Assembly: GCA_009720755.1 (NCBI GenBank)
Contig: WNKV01000002.1
Location: forward strand, 62,001 to 126,000
Length of the DNA: 64,000 nt
Source: Rhodoplanes serenus
Lineage (GTDB): Bacteria > Pseudomonadota > Alphaproteobacteria > Rhizobiales > Xanthobacteraceae
Direction of reading: 5' to 3'
Below, piece by piece: positions 55,605 to 64,000 of this stretch; position 1 is the stretch's first letter, and each line of letters opens with the position of its first letter. A program made the position numbers and the translations under genes. The notes beneath the pieces were generated by a model that made no database searches, was not told the DNA's origin, and saw only the letters and a program-made list of their open reading frames with translations.

Positions 55605-56012
55605 TCAATAGGAGATCTTCACCGGCAGGTCCTTGGCGGCCTCGATCCACCGCTCGATCGCCTTCTCGGAGGGGAGGGTGCGCACCAGCTTGCGCTGGCG
55701 GTTCACCTCGGCCATCCGCTTGGCCAGGTTGGCGGGGTTGCGGTACTTCAGCTCGCGCACGGTATCGACGCCGGCCGCCTCCAGCAGCTCGGCATAGTCC
55801 TCGCCGACCCCCTTGATGCGCATCTTGTCGGCATAGTTGGCGACCCGCAGTAGGCACTGCGGCGACAATCCGGTCCGCTCCGCCAGGGTCTTGCGTCCCT
55901 TGGGGGTCTTGGCGGCTTCGAGGAGGCGGGCGGTGGTGCGGATGCCGGCCGCCTTGAGGGCGACGGCGATGCCCGGAACCACGGTGTCGAGCTCCGCGAT
56001 GGAGTACCGCAT
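55605..56012 (-). CDS. DUF4332 (helix-hairpin-helix-type) protein
   Basis: 135 residues from ATG 56012. 'MRYSIAELDTVVPGIAVALKAAGIRTTARLLEAA' and 'RIKGVGEDYAELLEAAGVDTVRELKYRNPANLAKRMAEVN' are two copies of a helix-hairpin-helix-like unit characteristic of DUF4332. The family is thought to bind nucleic acid or act as a scaffold, function unproven. The frame extends 43 codons upstream without family character. Its stop codon touches the right end of the 266-bp palindrome, so its original C-terminus could have been altered by that element. Confidence 0.82.
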   Translation of the reverse strand: MRYSIAELDTVVPGIAVALKAAGIRTTARLLEAAKTPKGRKTLAERTGLSPQCLLRVANYADKMRIKGVGEDYAELLEAAGVDTVRELKYRNPANLAKRMAEVNRQRKLVRTLPSEKAIERWIEAAKDLPVKISY

Positions 56013-56335
56013 CGCGCGGTCCCGCGCGGTGCCGTCGAGCCCCACGCCCTTCGGCTCGAACGAATCCACGGCGTCGGCGTCCGTGACGCGGTCCGGACCC
56101 GCGTGCTCTCCCCCCGTGTCCCGGCCGGTGACCCGCCCCATGGCCCCTCTCGCCCCGTCGTCACGTCATCATTCTGACACTGCGCCTTCGAAACACAATC
56201 GCGCCACGATTGTCGGTCGCCATGTTGCAGGTCTGTGTTGCGGGGCCGCAACGTCAAACGGACGTGACGCCGCTGCGGCATCGTGCGGTCCGACCGGCCG
56301 AGCGGGGCGGCTCGCGCCGGCGCGTCGCACTCACT

Positions 56336-56373
56336 ATAACCTTGGAATCGACCGATAACCTCGGAATCGACAG
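56336..56373 (+). promoter_or_regulatory. tandem 19-bp direct repeat upstream of the HerA-like gene
   Basis: ATAACCTTGGAATCGACCG (56336-56354) is followed directly by ATAACCTCGGAATCGACAG (56355-56373), 16 of 19 bases identical. The pair lies about 65-100 bases before ATG 56437, in the promoter zone, and could be an operator with two sites about two helical turns apart. No matching factor known to me. Confidence 0.45.
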
Positions 56374-56436
56374 GCGATCGCGCCGCCCGCGGGCCGGCCG
56401 ATCGGGCCGCAGCACGCCGCGGGAGATGCGACCACC

Positions 56437-58059
56437 ATGGGCACCCTCGATCAGGACGGAAAGATTCTCGTCGGGACGAGCCGCAAGCCGGAATGCCTGT
56501 CCCTCGCGTTCGGCAACCGTCACGGCCTGATCACCGGCGCGACCGGCACCGGCAAGACGGTGACGTTGCAGGTGCTGGCCGAAGGCTTCTCGCGTGCCGG
56601 CGTGCCGGTGTTCGCGGCCGACATCAAGGGCGACCTGTCGGGCGTCGCGGCGCGTGGCGAGGCGAAGCCCGCCTTCGTCGAGCGCGCCAAGCAGATGGGG
56701 CTGGACTATGCGCCCGACCAGTTCCCGGTGGTGTTCTGGGATCTGTTCGGCGAGCAGGGCCATCCGATCCGCGCCACCGTGCACGATCTCGGGCCGCTGC
56801 TGCTCGCCCGCATGCTCGATCTCAACGAGGTGCAGGAAGGCGTCGTCAACATCGCCTTCAAGGTGGTGGACGAGGCGGACGGCACCGCCGACGGCGTCGC
56901 CCGCGATCTCGTCGACCTCGCCAATCTGCGCGAGCTGCTCGCCTATCTGGGCCAGAACGCCCGCGACATCGGCACCCGCTACGGCAATGTCTCGGCCTCG
57001 ACCATCGGGGCGGTGCAGCGCCAGCTCCTGGTCATCGAGAACCAGGGCGGCGACAAGTTCTTCGGCCTGCCGGAGCTCGACCTCGCCGACTTCATGGCGG
57101 TGGACGCGCAGGGCCGCGGCCGCATCAACATCCTGGCGGCCGACAAGCTGATGCAGAGCCCGCGGCTCTACGCCACCTTCCTCTTGTGGCTGATCGCCGA
57201 GCTGTTCGAGCGGCTGCCCGAGGTGGGCGACCTCGACAAGCCCAAGCTCGTGTTCTTCTTCGACGAGGCGCATCTGCTGTTCAACGAGGCCCCGAAGGCG
57301 CTGCTCGACCGCATCGAGCAGGTGGTGCGGCTGATCCGCTCCAAGGGTGTCGGCATCTATTTCGTGACCCAGAACCCGCTCGACGTGCCCGACACCGTGC
57401 TGGCGCAGCTCGGCAACCGCGTGCAGCACGCGCTGCGCGCCTTCACGCCGCGGGACCAGAAGGCGGTGCGGGCCGCCGCCGAGACGTTCCGTCCCAACCC
57501 GCAGCTCGACACCGCCCAGGCGATCACCGAGCTCGGCAAGGGCGAGGCGCTGGTGTCGTTCCTCGAAGGCAACGGCACGCCCTCGATGGTGGAGCGCACG
57601 ATGATCCGCCCGCCGACCGCCCGGGTCGGCCCGCTCACCGCGCAGGAGCGCCAGGCCGCGCTGGCGGCGAGCCCGCTGCGCGGCCGCTACGACCGGCTGG
57701 ACCCGCACCGGCCGCTCACCGACCTGCTCGCCGGGAGCGCCACGGCGGGTGGCGACGCGGAAGCCGGATCGGGCCGCGCCGGCGCACCGGCCGAGCAGCC
57801 GGGTCTGGGCACGCGCATTCTCGGCGGCATCGGGGCGTTCCTGTCGCATCCGGCGGTGCGCCAGTTCGGCCGCTCGGTCGCCGCCGTGGTGGCCCGCACC
57901 GCCACCCAGGAGGCGATGAAGCGCATGGGCATGTCGACCTCCTCGCGCCGTCGTTCGAGCCGCGGCGACAGCGGCTACGGCCTGCTCGACACCGGCGCCG
58001 CCGCCGGGCCGTCCGAGCGCGGCCTGTTCGGCAATCCGCAGCGCCCCGGGCGGCGCTGA
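56437..58059 (+). CDS. HerA-like ATPase (DUF853, helicase HerA C-terminal domain-like)
   Basis: 540 residues. Walker A GATGTGKT (34-41), '[14 protein letters not shown]', Walker B-like '[75 protein letters not shown]' and an arginine-finger-type '[16 protein letters not shown]' match the DUF853/HerA-FtsK ATPase family. A low-complexity Gly/Ala/Arg tail follows. Ring-shaped DNA or protein translocation is inferred. No NurA or Sir2 partner gene is adjacent, so this is the stand-alone type common in proteobacteria. Confidence 0.9.
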   Translation: MGTLDQDGKILVGTSRKPECLSLAFGNRHGLITGATGTGKTVTLQVLAEGFSRAGVPVFAADIKGDLSGVAARGEAKPAFVERAKQMGLDYAPDQFPVVFWDLFGEQGHPIRATVHDLGPLLLARMLDLNEVQEGVVNIAFKVVDEADGTADGVARDLVDLANLRELLAYLGQNARDIGTRYGNVSASTIGAVQRQLLVIENQGGDKFFGLPELDLADFMAVDAQGRGRINILAADKLMQSPRLYATFLLWLIAELFERLPEVGDLDKPKLVFFFDEAHLLFNEAPKALLDRIEQVVRLIRSKGVGIYFVTQNPLDVPDTVLAQLGNRVQHALRAFTPRDQKAVRAAAETFRPNPQLDTAQAITELGKGEALVSFLEGNGTPSMVERTMIRPPTARVGPLTAQERQAALAASPLRGRYDRLDPHRPLTDLLAGSATAGGDAEAGSGRAGAPAEQPGLGTRILGGIGAFLSHPAVRQFGRSVAAVVARTATQEAMKRMGMSTSSRRRSSRGDSGYGLLDTGAAAGPSERGLFGNPQRPGRR

Positions 58060-58115
58060 GCGACCCCGCCGCTCCGTCCCGATCGGGTGGAGCAATCAGA
58101 AGGATCAGATTGGAA

Positions 58116-59498
58116 ATGACCGTTCTCGACCGGGTGCTGGCCCGTATCGACGCCGATCTCGACGCCAGCCGCGAGCGGCTGTTCGCGTTCCTGCGCATCC
58201 CGTCGATCTCGACGGTGCCGGACCACGCCGCCGACTGCCGCGCCGCCGCCGCGCATCTCGCCGCCGATCTGCGCAGCCTCGGGCTCGCCGCCGAGCTGAG
58301 CGAGACGGCCGGCCATCCGGTGGTGCTGGCGCGCAGCGACGGGGCGGACGACCGGCGCGTGCTGTTCTACGGCCACTACGACGTGCAGCCGGTCGATCCG
58401 CTCGATGCATGGACGACGCCGCCCTTCGCGCCGCGCATCGCGACGCTCGACGACGGCCGCGAGGTGATCGTCGCCCGCGGGGCCTCCGACGACAAGGGCC
58501 AGGTGATGACCTTCGTCGAGGCGTGCCGCGCCTATGTGGCGGTCACCGGCGCCCTGCCGGTGCCGGTCACGCTGCTGATCGAGGGCGAGGAGGAGTGCGG
58601 CTCGAAGAACCTGCCGGCCTGGATCGCCGACAACCGCGCCGCGCTGGCGGCCTCGCTGGCGCTCGTCTGCGACACCGGCATGTGGGACGCCGACACGCCG
58701 GCCATCACCACGGCGCTGCGCGGCCTCGTCTACGACGAGGTGGAGATCGAGGCGGCCGACCGCGATCTGCATTCCGGGCTCTATGGCGGGCCGGCTCGCA
58801 ATCCGATCCGGGTGCTGACCCGCATCCTCGGCGCGCTGCACGACGACGCCGGCCGCATCGCCATCCCGGGCTTCTACGACGGCATCACCGATCCGCCCGC
58901 CGACGTGCTCGCAGCATGGCGCCGCCTCGATCTGACGCCGGAGAGCTTTCTCGGTCCGGTCGGTCTCGGCGTGCCGGCCGGCGAGCGCGACCGCAGCGTC
59001 ATCGAGCAACTGTTCTCGCGGCCGTCCTGCGACATCAACGGCATCTGGGGCGGCTACACCGGGGCGGGCTCGAAGACCGTGATTCCCGCCAAGGCATCCG
59101 CGAAAGTGTCGTTCCGCCTCGTGGCGGGGCAGGACCCGGCGCGGGTGCGCAGCGCCTTCCGCGAGTTCGTGACGGCGCGGCTGCCGGCCGACTGCTCGGC
59201 GCGCTTCACCGATCACAGCGGCGCGCCTGCCGTCGCGGTGCCGTGGGGCCTGCCGCAGCTCGCCGCGGCGCGGGCGGCGCTCACCGACGAGTGGGGCCGC
59301 GACGCGCTGCTGGTCGGCTCCGGCGCCTCGATTCCGATCGTCGCCGACTTCAAGCGGCTCGCCGGGCTCGACACGCTGCTGATCGGCTTCGCGCTCGACG
59401 ACGACCGCATCCATTCGCCCAACGAGAAGTATGACCTCAAGTCGTTCCACAAGGGCATCCGGAGCTGGGCCAGGGTGCTGGCGGCGCTGGCCGGGTAG
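58116..59498 (+). CDS. M20-family dipeptidase/carboxypeptidase
   Basis: 460 residues, typical of the M20 dipeptidase group. Zinc ligands in order: FYGHYDVQP (His), 'GASDDKGQ' (bridging Asp), 'IEGEEECGSKNLPAW' (catalytic and metal Glu), 'VCDTGMWD' (Asp) and 'RIHSPNEKYD' (last His). The lid domain is between 'DLHSGLYGGPARNP' and 'GGYTGAGSKTVIPAKASAKVSFRLV'. Cleaves dipeptides or N-acyl amino acids in the cytoplasm. ATG 58116, 56 bases after the HerA-like gene. The two may share a transcript. Confidence 0.92.
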   Translation: MTVLDRVLARIDADLDASRERLFAFLRIPSISTVPDHAADCRAAAAHLAADLRSLGLAAELSETAGHPVVLARSDGADDRRVLFYGHYDVQPVDPLDAWTTPPFAPRIATLDDGREVIVARGASDDKGQVMTFVEACRAYVAVTGALPVPVTLLIEGEEECGSKNLPAWIADNRAALAASLALVCDTGMWDADTPAITTALRGLVYDEVEIEAADRDLHSGLYGGPARNPIRVLTRILGALHDDAGRIAIPGFYDGITDPPADVLAAWRRLDLTPESFLGPVGLGVPAGERDRSVIEQLFSRPSCDINGIWGGYTGAGSKTVIPAKASAKVSFRLVAGQDPARVRSAFREFVTARLPADCSARFTDHSGAPAVAVPWGLPQLAAARAALTDEWGRDALLVGSGASIPIVADFKRLAGLDTLLIGFALDDDRIHSPNEKYDLKSFHKGIRSWARVLAALAG

Positions 59499-59640
59499 GG
59501 ACGCGGCGCATCGACGTTCTGGTGGAGCGGGAGGGAGAGGCGCGATGGTTTGGCCGACGGCGCGCCAGCTCACGGCCGGATATCGGTGTCACATCGCGAT
59601 CCCACAATCATCTGATACCGATGGCCGCTGATGCCTCGTC

Positions 59641-59721
59641 ATGCCCGGCCTCGTGCCGGGCATCCACGACTTTTAGGCCGAGCAGCCACAAAGACGTGGA
59701 TGGCCGGGACAAGCCCGGCCA
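59641..59721. repeat. composite REP-like element
   Basis: Three hairpins in series: ATGCCCGGC/GCCGGGCAT (59641-59663), TCCACGACTTT/AAAGACGTGGA (59663-59700) and TGGCCGGG/CCCGGCCA (59701-59721). The last is shared with the 20.5-kb repeat region. The gap 59499-59736 contains no gene. Confidence 0.65.
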
Positions 59722-59736
59722 TGACGGAGGATTCAG

Positions 59737-59937
59737 TCAGAGAGTGCTGCCGTGGATATGATTGCCGCCGGCCTTCGGCTGCTCGATGTCGATCGACAGG
59801 CAGCCTTCGATGGCCTCGCGCAGGTTTTGCAGGAGCTCGTCCAAGGTCTCGCCCTGGGTGGCGCAGCCGGGAATGGCGGGCACCTCGGCCCAGAAGCCCC
59901 CTTCGTCGGCCTCGTGTACGACGGCCTTGATCTTCAT
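59737..59937 (-). CDS. short HicB-like protein, apparently without HicA
   Basis: 66 residues. 'MKIKAVVHEADEGGFWAEVPAIPGCATQGETLDELLQNLREAIEGCLS' is a complete HicB antitoxin N-terminal (degraded RNase H-like) domain. The C-terminal DNA-binding part found in many HicB proteins is missing, and no HicA-like reading frame flanks it on either side (repeat element on one side, lrgA promoter on the other). Either a stand-alone HicB-like protein or a relic of a toxin-antitoxin pair. Confidence 0.8.
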   Translation of the reverse strand: MKIKAVVHEADEGGFWAEVPAIPGCATQGETLDELLQNLREAIEGCLSIDIEQPKAGGNHIHGSTL

Positions 59938-60062
59938 GTCGGAGTTTTCATCGGGTCCCGAATGTATGCGATCGCGCCCCGCGCGCAAGCCCGCCTTGTC
60001 ACCCGCGGCCGCAGCGGCGAGAGTGCGCGCCCCGATCCTGCCGGCGGAGGTGACGAGGTTCC

Positions 60063-60443
60063 ATGCTCTACGGTTTCGCGACTCTTCTGGGCTGCCAGCT
60101 CGTCGGCGAGGCATTCGTGCGGGCGCTGGCGCTGCCGATCCCCGGCCCGGTGATCGGCATGACGCTGCTCGCCTCGCTGATGCTCGCTCGGGCGCCGCTG
60201 CCGGCCGGCGTCGGCGAGGTCGGCGACGGCCTGCTCAAGCATCTGTCGCTGCTGTTCGTGCCGGCCGGCGTCGGCATCGTGCAGCAGCTCGGCCGCGTCG
60301 GCAGCGAGGGCTTGCGCATCCTGCTCGTGGTGCTCGTCTCGACCGCGGTGACCCTGGTGGTCACCGCCGTGGTGTTCGCCGGCGTCGCCCGCCTGATGGG
60401 CGTGGCGGCGACCGAGCAGGCGACCCGGGAGGGCGAGCCGTGA
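60063..60443 (+). CDS. lrgA: CidA/LrgA family holin-like membrane protein
   Basis: 126 residues with four hydrophobic segments. 'PIPGPVIGMTLLASLML' and 'LLKHLSLLFVPAGVGIVQQL' are the CidA/LrgA family hallmarks. With LrgB it is linked to murein-hydrolase control and, in other bacteria, to pyruvate or glycolate transport. GAGG a few bases before ATG 60063. Stop overlaps the lrgB GTG (GTGA). Confidence 0.9.
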   Translation: MLYGFATLLGCQLVGEAFVRALALPIPGPVIGMTLLASLMLARAPLPAGVGEVGDGLLKHLSLLFVPAGVGIVQQLGRVGSEGLRILLVVLVSTAVTLVVTAVVFAGVARLMGVAATEQATREGEP

Positions 60444-61156
60444 GCCTCGTCGATCTGTGGGTCTATCTCGCCGGCGGGCCGCTGTTGTGGCTCACCACCA
60501 CCTTGATCGCCTATGTGGCGGCGGATGCGCTGTTCGTCGCCGTGGGCCGCCGGCCGCTCGCCAATCCGGTGCTGATCGCCGTCACGGTGGTGTCGGTCGT
60601 GCTGGTGGTGAGCGGCACGCCGTTCCCGGCCTATTTCGCCGGCGCGCAGTTCGTCCATTTCCTGCTCGGCCCGGCGACGGTGGCGCTCGCGGTGCCGCTG
60701 GTGCGCTATCTGCCGCAGGTGCGCCGCCTGATGGTGCCGATGCTGGTCGCGCTGGTGGTCGGCTCGGTCACCGCCATCGTCAGCGCCGTGCTGCTGGCCC
60801 GCGCGGTCGGGCTCGACGCGACCACGGTGCGGGCCCTGGCGCCGAAGAGCGCGACCGCGCCCATCGCCATGGGCACCGCCGAGGCGGTCGGTGCCGATCC
60901 GGCCCTCACCGCCGTGCTGGTGATCCTCACCGGCATCGCCGGCGCCATCATGGTGACGCCGCTGATGAACGCGCTCGGCCTGAAGAACTTCGCGGCGCGC
61001 GGCTTCGCGGCCGGCCTCGCCTCGCACGGCATCGGCACCGCGCGGGCCTTCCAGGTCGATCCCTTGGCCGGCACCTTCGCGGGCATCGCGCTCGGCCTCA
61101 ACGGCTTCCTCACCGCCGTGCTGGTGCCGCTGCTGCTGCCCTGGCTGCTCGGCTGA
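60440..61156 (+). CDS. lrgB: LrgB family membrane protein
   Basis: 238 residues, all hydrophobic helices. 'GTPFPAYFAGAQFVHFLLGPATVALAVPLVRYLPQVRR', 'RALAPKSATAPIAMGTAEAVGADPALTAVLVILTGIAGAIM' and 'RGFAAGLASHGIGTARAFQVDPLAGTFAGIALGLNGFLTAVLVP' are LrgB/CidB signatures. GTG start at 60440 with GGGAGGGCGAG upstream, overlapping lrgA by 4 bases. Partner of LrgA. No lytSR regulator is adjacent. Confidence 0.92.
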   Translation: MSLVDLWVYLAGGPLLWLTTTLIAYVAADALFVAVGRRPLANPVLIAVTVVSVVLVVSGTPFPAYFAGAQFVHFLLGPATVALAVPLVRYLPQVRRLMVPMLVALVVGSVTAIVSAVLLARAVGLDATTVRALAPKSATAPIAMGTAEAVGADPALTAVLVILTGIAGAIMVTPLMNALGLKNFAARGFAAGLASHGIGTARAFQVDPLAGTFAGIALGLNGFLTAVLVPLLLPWLLG

Positions 61157-61197
61157 GGCGGCCTGTCCTCGGCCGCCGTCACCAGGGCTCGCCCGCA

Positions 61198-61848
61198 TCA
61201 GCCCGTCAGCGCCGCGAGGCTGCGCAGCACGCGGATCGGGGCGAGCTCCGGATACTCCTCCGGCAGCCCGGCCCGATTGATCCACACGGCGCGGAAGCCG
61301 AACGCCGCGGCGCCCATCACGTCCCAGCGGTTGGACGAGACGAACACGACATCGCGCGGCGCCACCGCGAAGGTGTCGAGCACCATCTGGTAGACCTCGG
61401 GCCGCGGCTTGTAGAGGCGCACCGCCTCGACCGACAGCACGGCGTCGAGCGCATCGCCGAGCCCCGCCGCCTCGACGACGCCGGCGAGCATCCGCAGCGT
61501 GCCGTTGGACAGGATGGCGGTGCGCTCGCCGCGCGCCTTCAGGGCGTCGAGTGTCGCGCGGGCGTCCGCATAGGCGTCGAGCACCCGGTAGGCGTCGAGG
61601 AGCCGCGACCGCACCGCGGGATCGACCGACGGGTGGCGCGCGAGGGCGTGGTCGAGCGCCCGCTCGGTCAACGCCCAGAAGTCGACGAAGCGGCCGGCGA
61701 GCGTCAGCGTCCAGGTGTATTCGAGCTGCTTGGTGCGCCACAGGTCGGAGAGCCGGTCCGCCTCCGGGCCGACCGTCTCGCGATGGCGCGCGATGGCGGC
61801 GTGCACGTCGAACAGCGTCCCGTAGGCGTCGAACACATGGACCGGCAT
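61198..61848 (-). CDS. haloacid dehalogenase, type II
   Basis: 216 residues. Catalytic 'VFDAYGTLFDVHAAIARHRE' with the nucleophile Asp, 'LWRTKQLEYTWTLTLAGRFVDFWALTERALDHAL' (substrate-binding helices typical of L-2-haloacid dehalogenases), 'TAILSNGTLRML', 'YKPRPEVYQ' (Lys) and 'VVFVSSNRWDVMGAAAFGFRAVWINR'. Hydrolyses L-2-haloacids to D-2-hydroxyacids in characterised relatives. Convergent with lrgB (41-base gap). Confidence 0.9.
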   Translation of the reverse strand: MPVHVFDAYGTLFDVHAAIARHRETVGPEADRLSDLWRTKQLEYTWTLTLAGRFVDFWALTERALDHALARHPSVDPAVRSRLLDAYRVLDAYADARATLDALKARGERTAILSNGTLRMLAGVVEAAGLGDALDAVLSVEAVRLYKPRPEVYQMVLDTFAVAPRDVVFVSSNRWDVMGAAAFGFRAVWINRAGLPEEYPELAPIRVLRSLAALTG

Positions 61849-61934
61849 GGCGGCGTCTCCTCCCGAGGAGCCACCATCCTGACAAGCCGGGAGCGCGCCA
61901 CCAAGACCGACGAAGGAAGGACGACCGCGGTCCG

Positions 61935-63575
61935 TCAGGGCGGCGCCAGGGTCAGGAGCGAGGGGATGTCGCGGCCGCGGATGTCGTAGATGCGGGCGAA
62001 GACGACGCCGTCGCGCACCACCTCGGCGATCACCGGCGCGTCCAGCGGAGCGCAGTAGAACTCGTTGAGCGAGATCGCGTAGTCGGCGCCCTGCGGCTGC
62101 CAGTCGGTCGGATAGTTCTTGCCGAGCGCCAGCCGCACCGGCCGCTGCGGGCCGCAGATGGCGACCTTGACCTTGTGCTCGCGCGTCGCCAGCTCGCCGC
62201 GCGCCGTCAGCGCGTCGAGCAGCGCCTGTGAGGCCTGCTTGAGCGACAGGCCCCAGTAGTCGCGCATGAAGCGGCCGTCGGCCGCCTGCAAGCCGCCGGC
62301 GACGGCGTTGAAGTAGGTATATTGATAGGGATGCAGCCGCACCATGCCGATCACCGCATGGGCGAGGCCGACCGCCAGCACGGCGGCGGCGATCAGCGCC
62401 TTGCGTCGGGCGCTGCCGCCGAACCGCTCGGCCAGCAGGGCGCCGACCAGGCCGCCGAGCACCGCCATCGGCGGCAGCACGAACACGAAGTGGCGCAGCC
62501 CGTTATACATGGCCGGCTTGGTCACCACCGTGAAGGCGATGGGGAACACCACCGAGACGGCGAGGAACACCAGGCTCGCACGGCGGTTCAGCGGGCGGTC
62601 GCGCTGCACGGCGCCGGCCAGCGCCGCCACGATGCCGGCGATGCCGAAGGCCCAGAACAGCTCGGGCGTGGTCAGCGCGAACAGCTCCGGCACGTAGCGG
62701 CGCGGCATCTCGGCGACCGACAGGAGCGCGCCTTCGAACAGCTCCTTCCACGGCTTCTCGAAGAAGTGCGAGAAGTACACCAGCGCCCGCAACGGATTGA
62801 GCGGCGACACCACCGACCACGGCCAGATCAGCGCCATCAGCGCATAGGCGACGACCAGCGCCGGGACGAGCCGCAGCAGGAACTCGCCGGCCCGCCACAG
62901 GGCGGAGCGCAGATCGCTGCGCCGCGCCTCGGCCGCGATGATCAGCAGAAAGGCGGCGGCGGCCGGCACCGCGGCGAGCGCTCCCATCACGCGGGTGCCG
63001 AACGACAGGCCGAGCCCGAGCCCGAGCAGCGCCGTCGTCGGCACCGTCGGGTGCGGATACTCCGAGAAGGCGCGCACGAAGCCGAGCGTCGCGGCCAGCA
63101 TGGCGACCGCGAAGGGCACGTCCTTCGGGTTGATGAACATGTGCCCGACATAGAGCGGGCAGGTGGCGAGCAGCGTCACCGCGACGAAGCCGGCGAGCGG
63201 GCCGCCGAGCCGGCGGGCGATCCGCCACGTCATCGCCAGGCCGGCGATGCCGATCACCGCGCCGACCAGGCGGCGCGTCTCGAACAGCGGAAACGGCAGC
63301 ACCTTGGCGGCGAGTGCGGCCAGCATGTCGAAGCCGCCGCCATAGGCGTAGAGATTGACGAAGGAGAGCGCGCGGCGGTCGGTGAAGCCGGAGCCGTAGA
63401 GGCGCAACAGCAGCCCGCCATACTCGGCGTGGGCGTAGTCGTCCCAGCCCATGCCGAAGTCGCGGAAGGTCAGCAGCGCGACCACGCAGGTCGCCGCCAG
63501 CACGATGACGGCCGCGACGTCGGCGGTGTGCAGCCCGCGGGCCGCGGCCGGGCGGGCAGGGGCGGTGGTGATCAC
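61935..63575 (-). CDS. GT39-like polytopic membrane glycosyltransferase
   Basis: About 546 residues from GTG 63575. 'FRDFGMGWDDYAHAEYGGLLLRL' carries the acidic D-D loop of GT39/ArnT-like enzymes, followed by about eleven hydrophobic segments ('GFVAVTLLATCPLYVGHMFINPKDVPFAVAMLAATLGF', 'LVFLAVSVVFPIAFTVV' and others) and a soluble C-terminal part 'HPYQYTYFNAVAGGLQAADGRFMRDYWGLSLKQASQALL'. Probably moves a sugar from a polyprenyl-phosphate donor, acceptor unknown. The frame stays open to 63773 through a 15-bp tandem repeat, so the start is uncertain. Confidence 0.75.
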   Translation of the reverse strand: MITTAPARPAAARGLHTADVAAVIVLAATCVVALLTFRDFGMGWDDYAHAEYGGLLLRLYGSGFTDRRALSFVNLYAYGGGFDMLAALAAKVLPFPLFETRRLVGAVIGIAGLAMTWRIARRLGGPLAGFVAVTLLATCPLYVGHMFINPKDVPFAVAMLAATLGFVRAFSEYPHPTVPTTALLGLGLGLSFGTRVMGALAAVPAAAAFLLIIAAEARRSDLRSALWRAGEFLLRLVPALVVAYALMALIWPWSVVSPLNPLRALVYFSHFFEKPWKELFEGALLSVAEMPRRYVPELFALTTPELFWAFGIAGIVAALAGAVQRDRPLNRRASLVFLAVSVVFPIAFTVVTKPAMYNGLRHFVFVLPPMAVLGGLVGALLAERFGGSARRKALIAAAVLAVGLAHAVIGMVRLHPYQYTYFNAVAGGLQAADGRFMRDYWGLSLKQASQALLDALTARGELATREHKVKVAICGPQRPVRLALGKNYPTDWQPQGADYAISLNEFYCAPLDAPVIAEVVRDGVVFARIYDIRGRDIPSLLTLAPP

Positions 63576-63644
63576 GGCGGGCAGCGGGTGGCCGGCATGG
63601 GCACGGCGGTGGGGTGGCGGAGCGGGCGGGGACGATCGGTCGGG

Positions 63645-63749
63645 ATACCGGGACTTGAAGCACCGGTACTGGAAGCACCGGGACTGGAGATGCCGGCAAT
63701 GGAGATGCCGGGAATGCAAGGACCAGGACTCGACGCACGGGGAACCGGC
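63645..63749. repeat. 15-bp imperfect tandem repeat near the GT39-like gene start
   Basis: About seven degenerate units such as GCACCGGGACTGGAG and ATGCCGGCAATGGAG, in phase 15, on the plus strand. On the minus strand the units read as five-residue blocks ('HCRHL', 'QSRCF', 'QYRCF') in the same frame as the glycosyltransferase, upstream of its hydrophobic part. Confidence 0.8.
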
Positions 63750-63823
63750 AGGACGCCTCGCGTCGAGACGCACGGCGGCACCGGCCGGTGCCGATGCCGC
63801 CGCATCATCTCACACCCGAGAGG

Positions 63824-64000
63824 CTACTTGGAAGCGGCCTCGTAGAGCTCGGCCACGTAGTCCCAGTTGACCAGATGGTCGACGAACGCCTTCAGGTAGT
63901 CGGGGCGCCGGTTGCGATAGTCGATGTAGTAGGAGTGCTCCCACACGTCGGCGCCGAGGATCGGCACCGCGCCGTGCACCAGCGGGCTCTCGCCGTTCGG
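63824..64000 (-). CDS. superoxide dismutase, Fe/Mn type (C-terminal part only)
   Basis: The frame runs off the right edge of the window, and stop TAG is at 63824-63826. The visible 58 residues include '[27 protein letters not shown]' with the DVWEHSYY metal-ligand motif (Asp and His) of Fe/Mn superoxide dismutases, then '[15 protein letters not shown]'. Converts superoxide to hydrogen peroxide and oxygen. The metal cannot be determined from this fragment. Confidence 0.93.
   Translation of the reverse strand, partial: PNGESPLVHGAVPILGADVWEHSYYIDYRNRRPDYLKAFVDHLVNWDYVAELYEAASK

Overview
High-GC DNA from an alphaproteobacterium, most likely a metabolically versatile member of the Hyphomicrobiales (Rhizobiales; Rhodoplanes/Bradyrhizobiaceae-like). 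This assignment is an inference from gene content: DUF2189 and CsbD proteins, a small Rhizobiales-type protein next to an ECF sigma/anti-sigma pair, Rhizobiales-type short palindromic repeats, and the mix of anaerobic 2-oxoacid chemistry with propionate metabolism. I see no rRNA, tRNA, CRISPR array, intact insertion sequence or phage.

Layout. 1-1.6 kb: end of an ABC substrate-binding protein and two small exported proteins. 1.6-8.5 kb (minus): six-gene arylpyruvate/2-oxoacid:ferredoxin oxidoreductase operon (paaK, iorA, iorB fused to a ferredoxin, then a KorA/KorB/KorC-like trio). 8.9-14 kb (minus): two-subunit molybdenum hydroxylase, an M20-family amidohydrolase, a DUF2189 membrane protein. 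14.2-20.3 kb (plus): methyltransferase, the dTDP-L-rhamnose operon rfbCBDA, a secreted L,D-transpeptidase-like protein. 20.9-28.3 kb (plus): a hydrogenase-4-like membrane complex whose large subunit has lost the NiFe-binding cysteine pairs, so it is an energy-converting hydrogenase-related (Ehr) complex rather than a hydrogenase. 28.4-29.7 kb: dctA. 29.9-32.4 kb (minus): biotin carrier, OadG-like protein and acyl-CoA carboxyltransferase. 33-36.6 kb: ECF sigma/anti-sigma, small proteins, CsbD, pyroglutamyl peptidase. 36.6-37.6 kb: meaB. 37.9-44.6 kb (plus): large secreted SGNH protein, an unrecognised 582-aa protein, a 45-residue-repeat protein, a Uma2 protein. 44.8-48.6 kb (minus): DUF3298 protein, EamA transporter, YheO/DauR-like regulator coupled to a threonine-synthase-like enzyme. 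49-53.3 kb (minus): methylmalonyl-CoA mutase. 53.5-55.3 kb (minus): folP-folB-folK. 55.3-55.6 kb: a 266-bp near-perfect palindromic element. 55.6-64 kb: DUF4332 protein, HerA-like ATPase, M20 dipeptidase, short HicB-like protein, lrgAB, haloacid dehalogenase, GT39-like membrane protein, start-less end of a Fe/Mn superoxide dismutase.

Functional links. The Ior/Kor/PaaK operon would turn aryl-2-oxoacids or arylacetates into CoA thioesters and yield reduced ferredoxin. The Ehr complex could couple a redox reaction to ion pumping, but its redox partner is not in the window. Carboxyltransferase + biotin carrier, MutA/MutB and MeaB together form much of a propionyl-CoA/methylmalonyl-CoA/succinyl-CoA route, although biotin carboxylase and epimerase are not here. 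rfbCBDA supplies dTDP-rhamnose for surface glycans.
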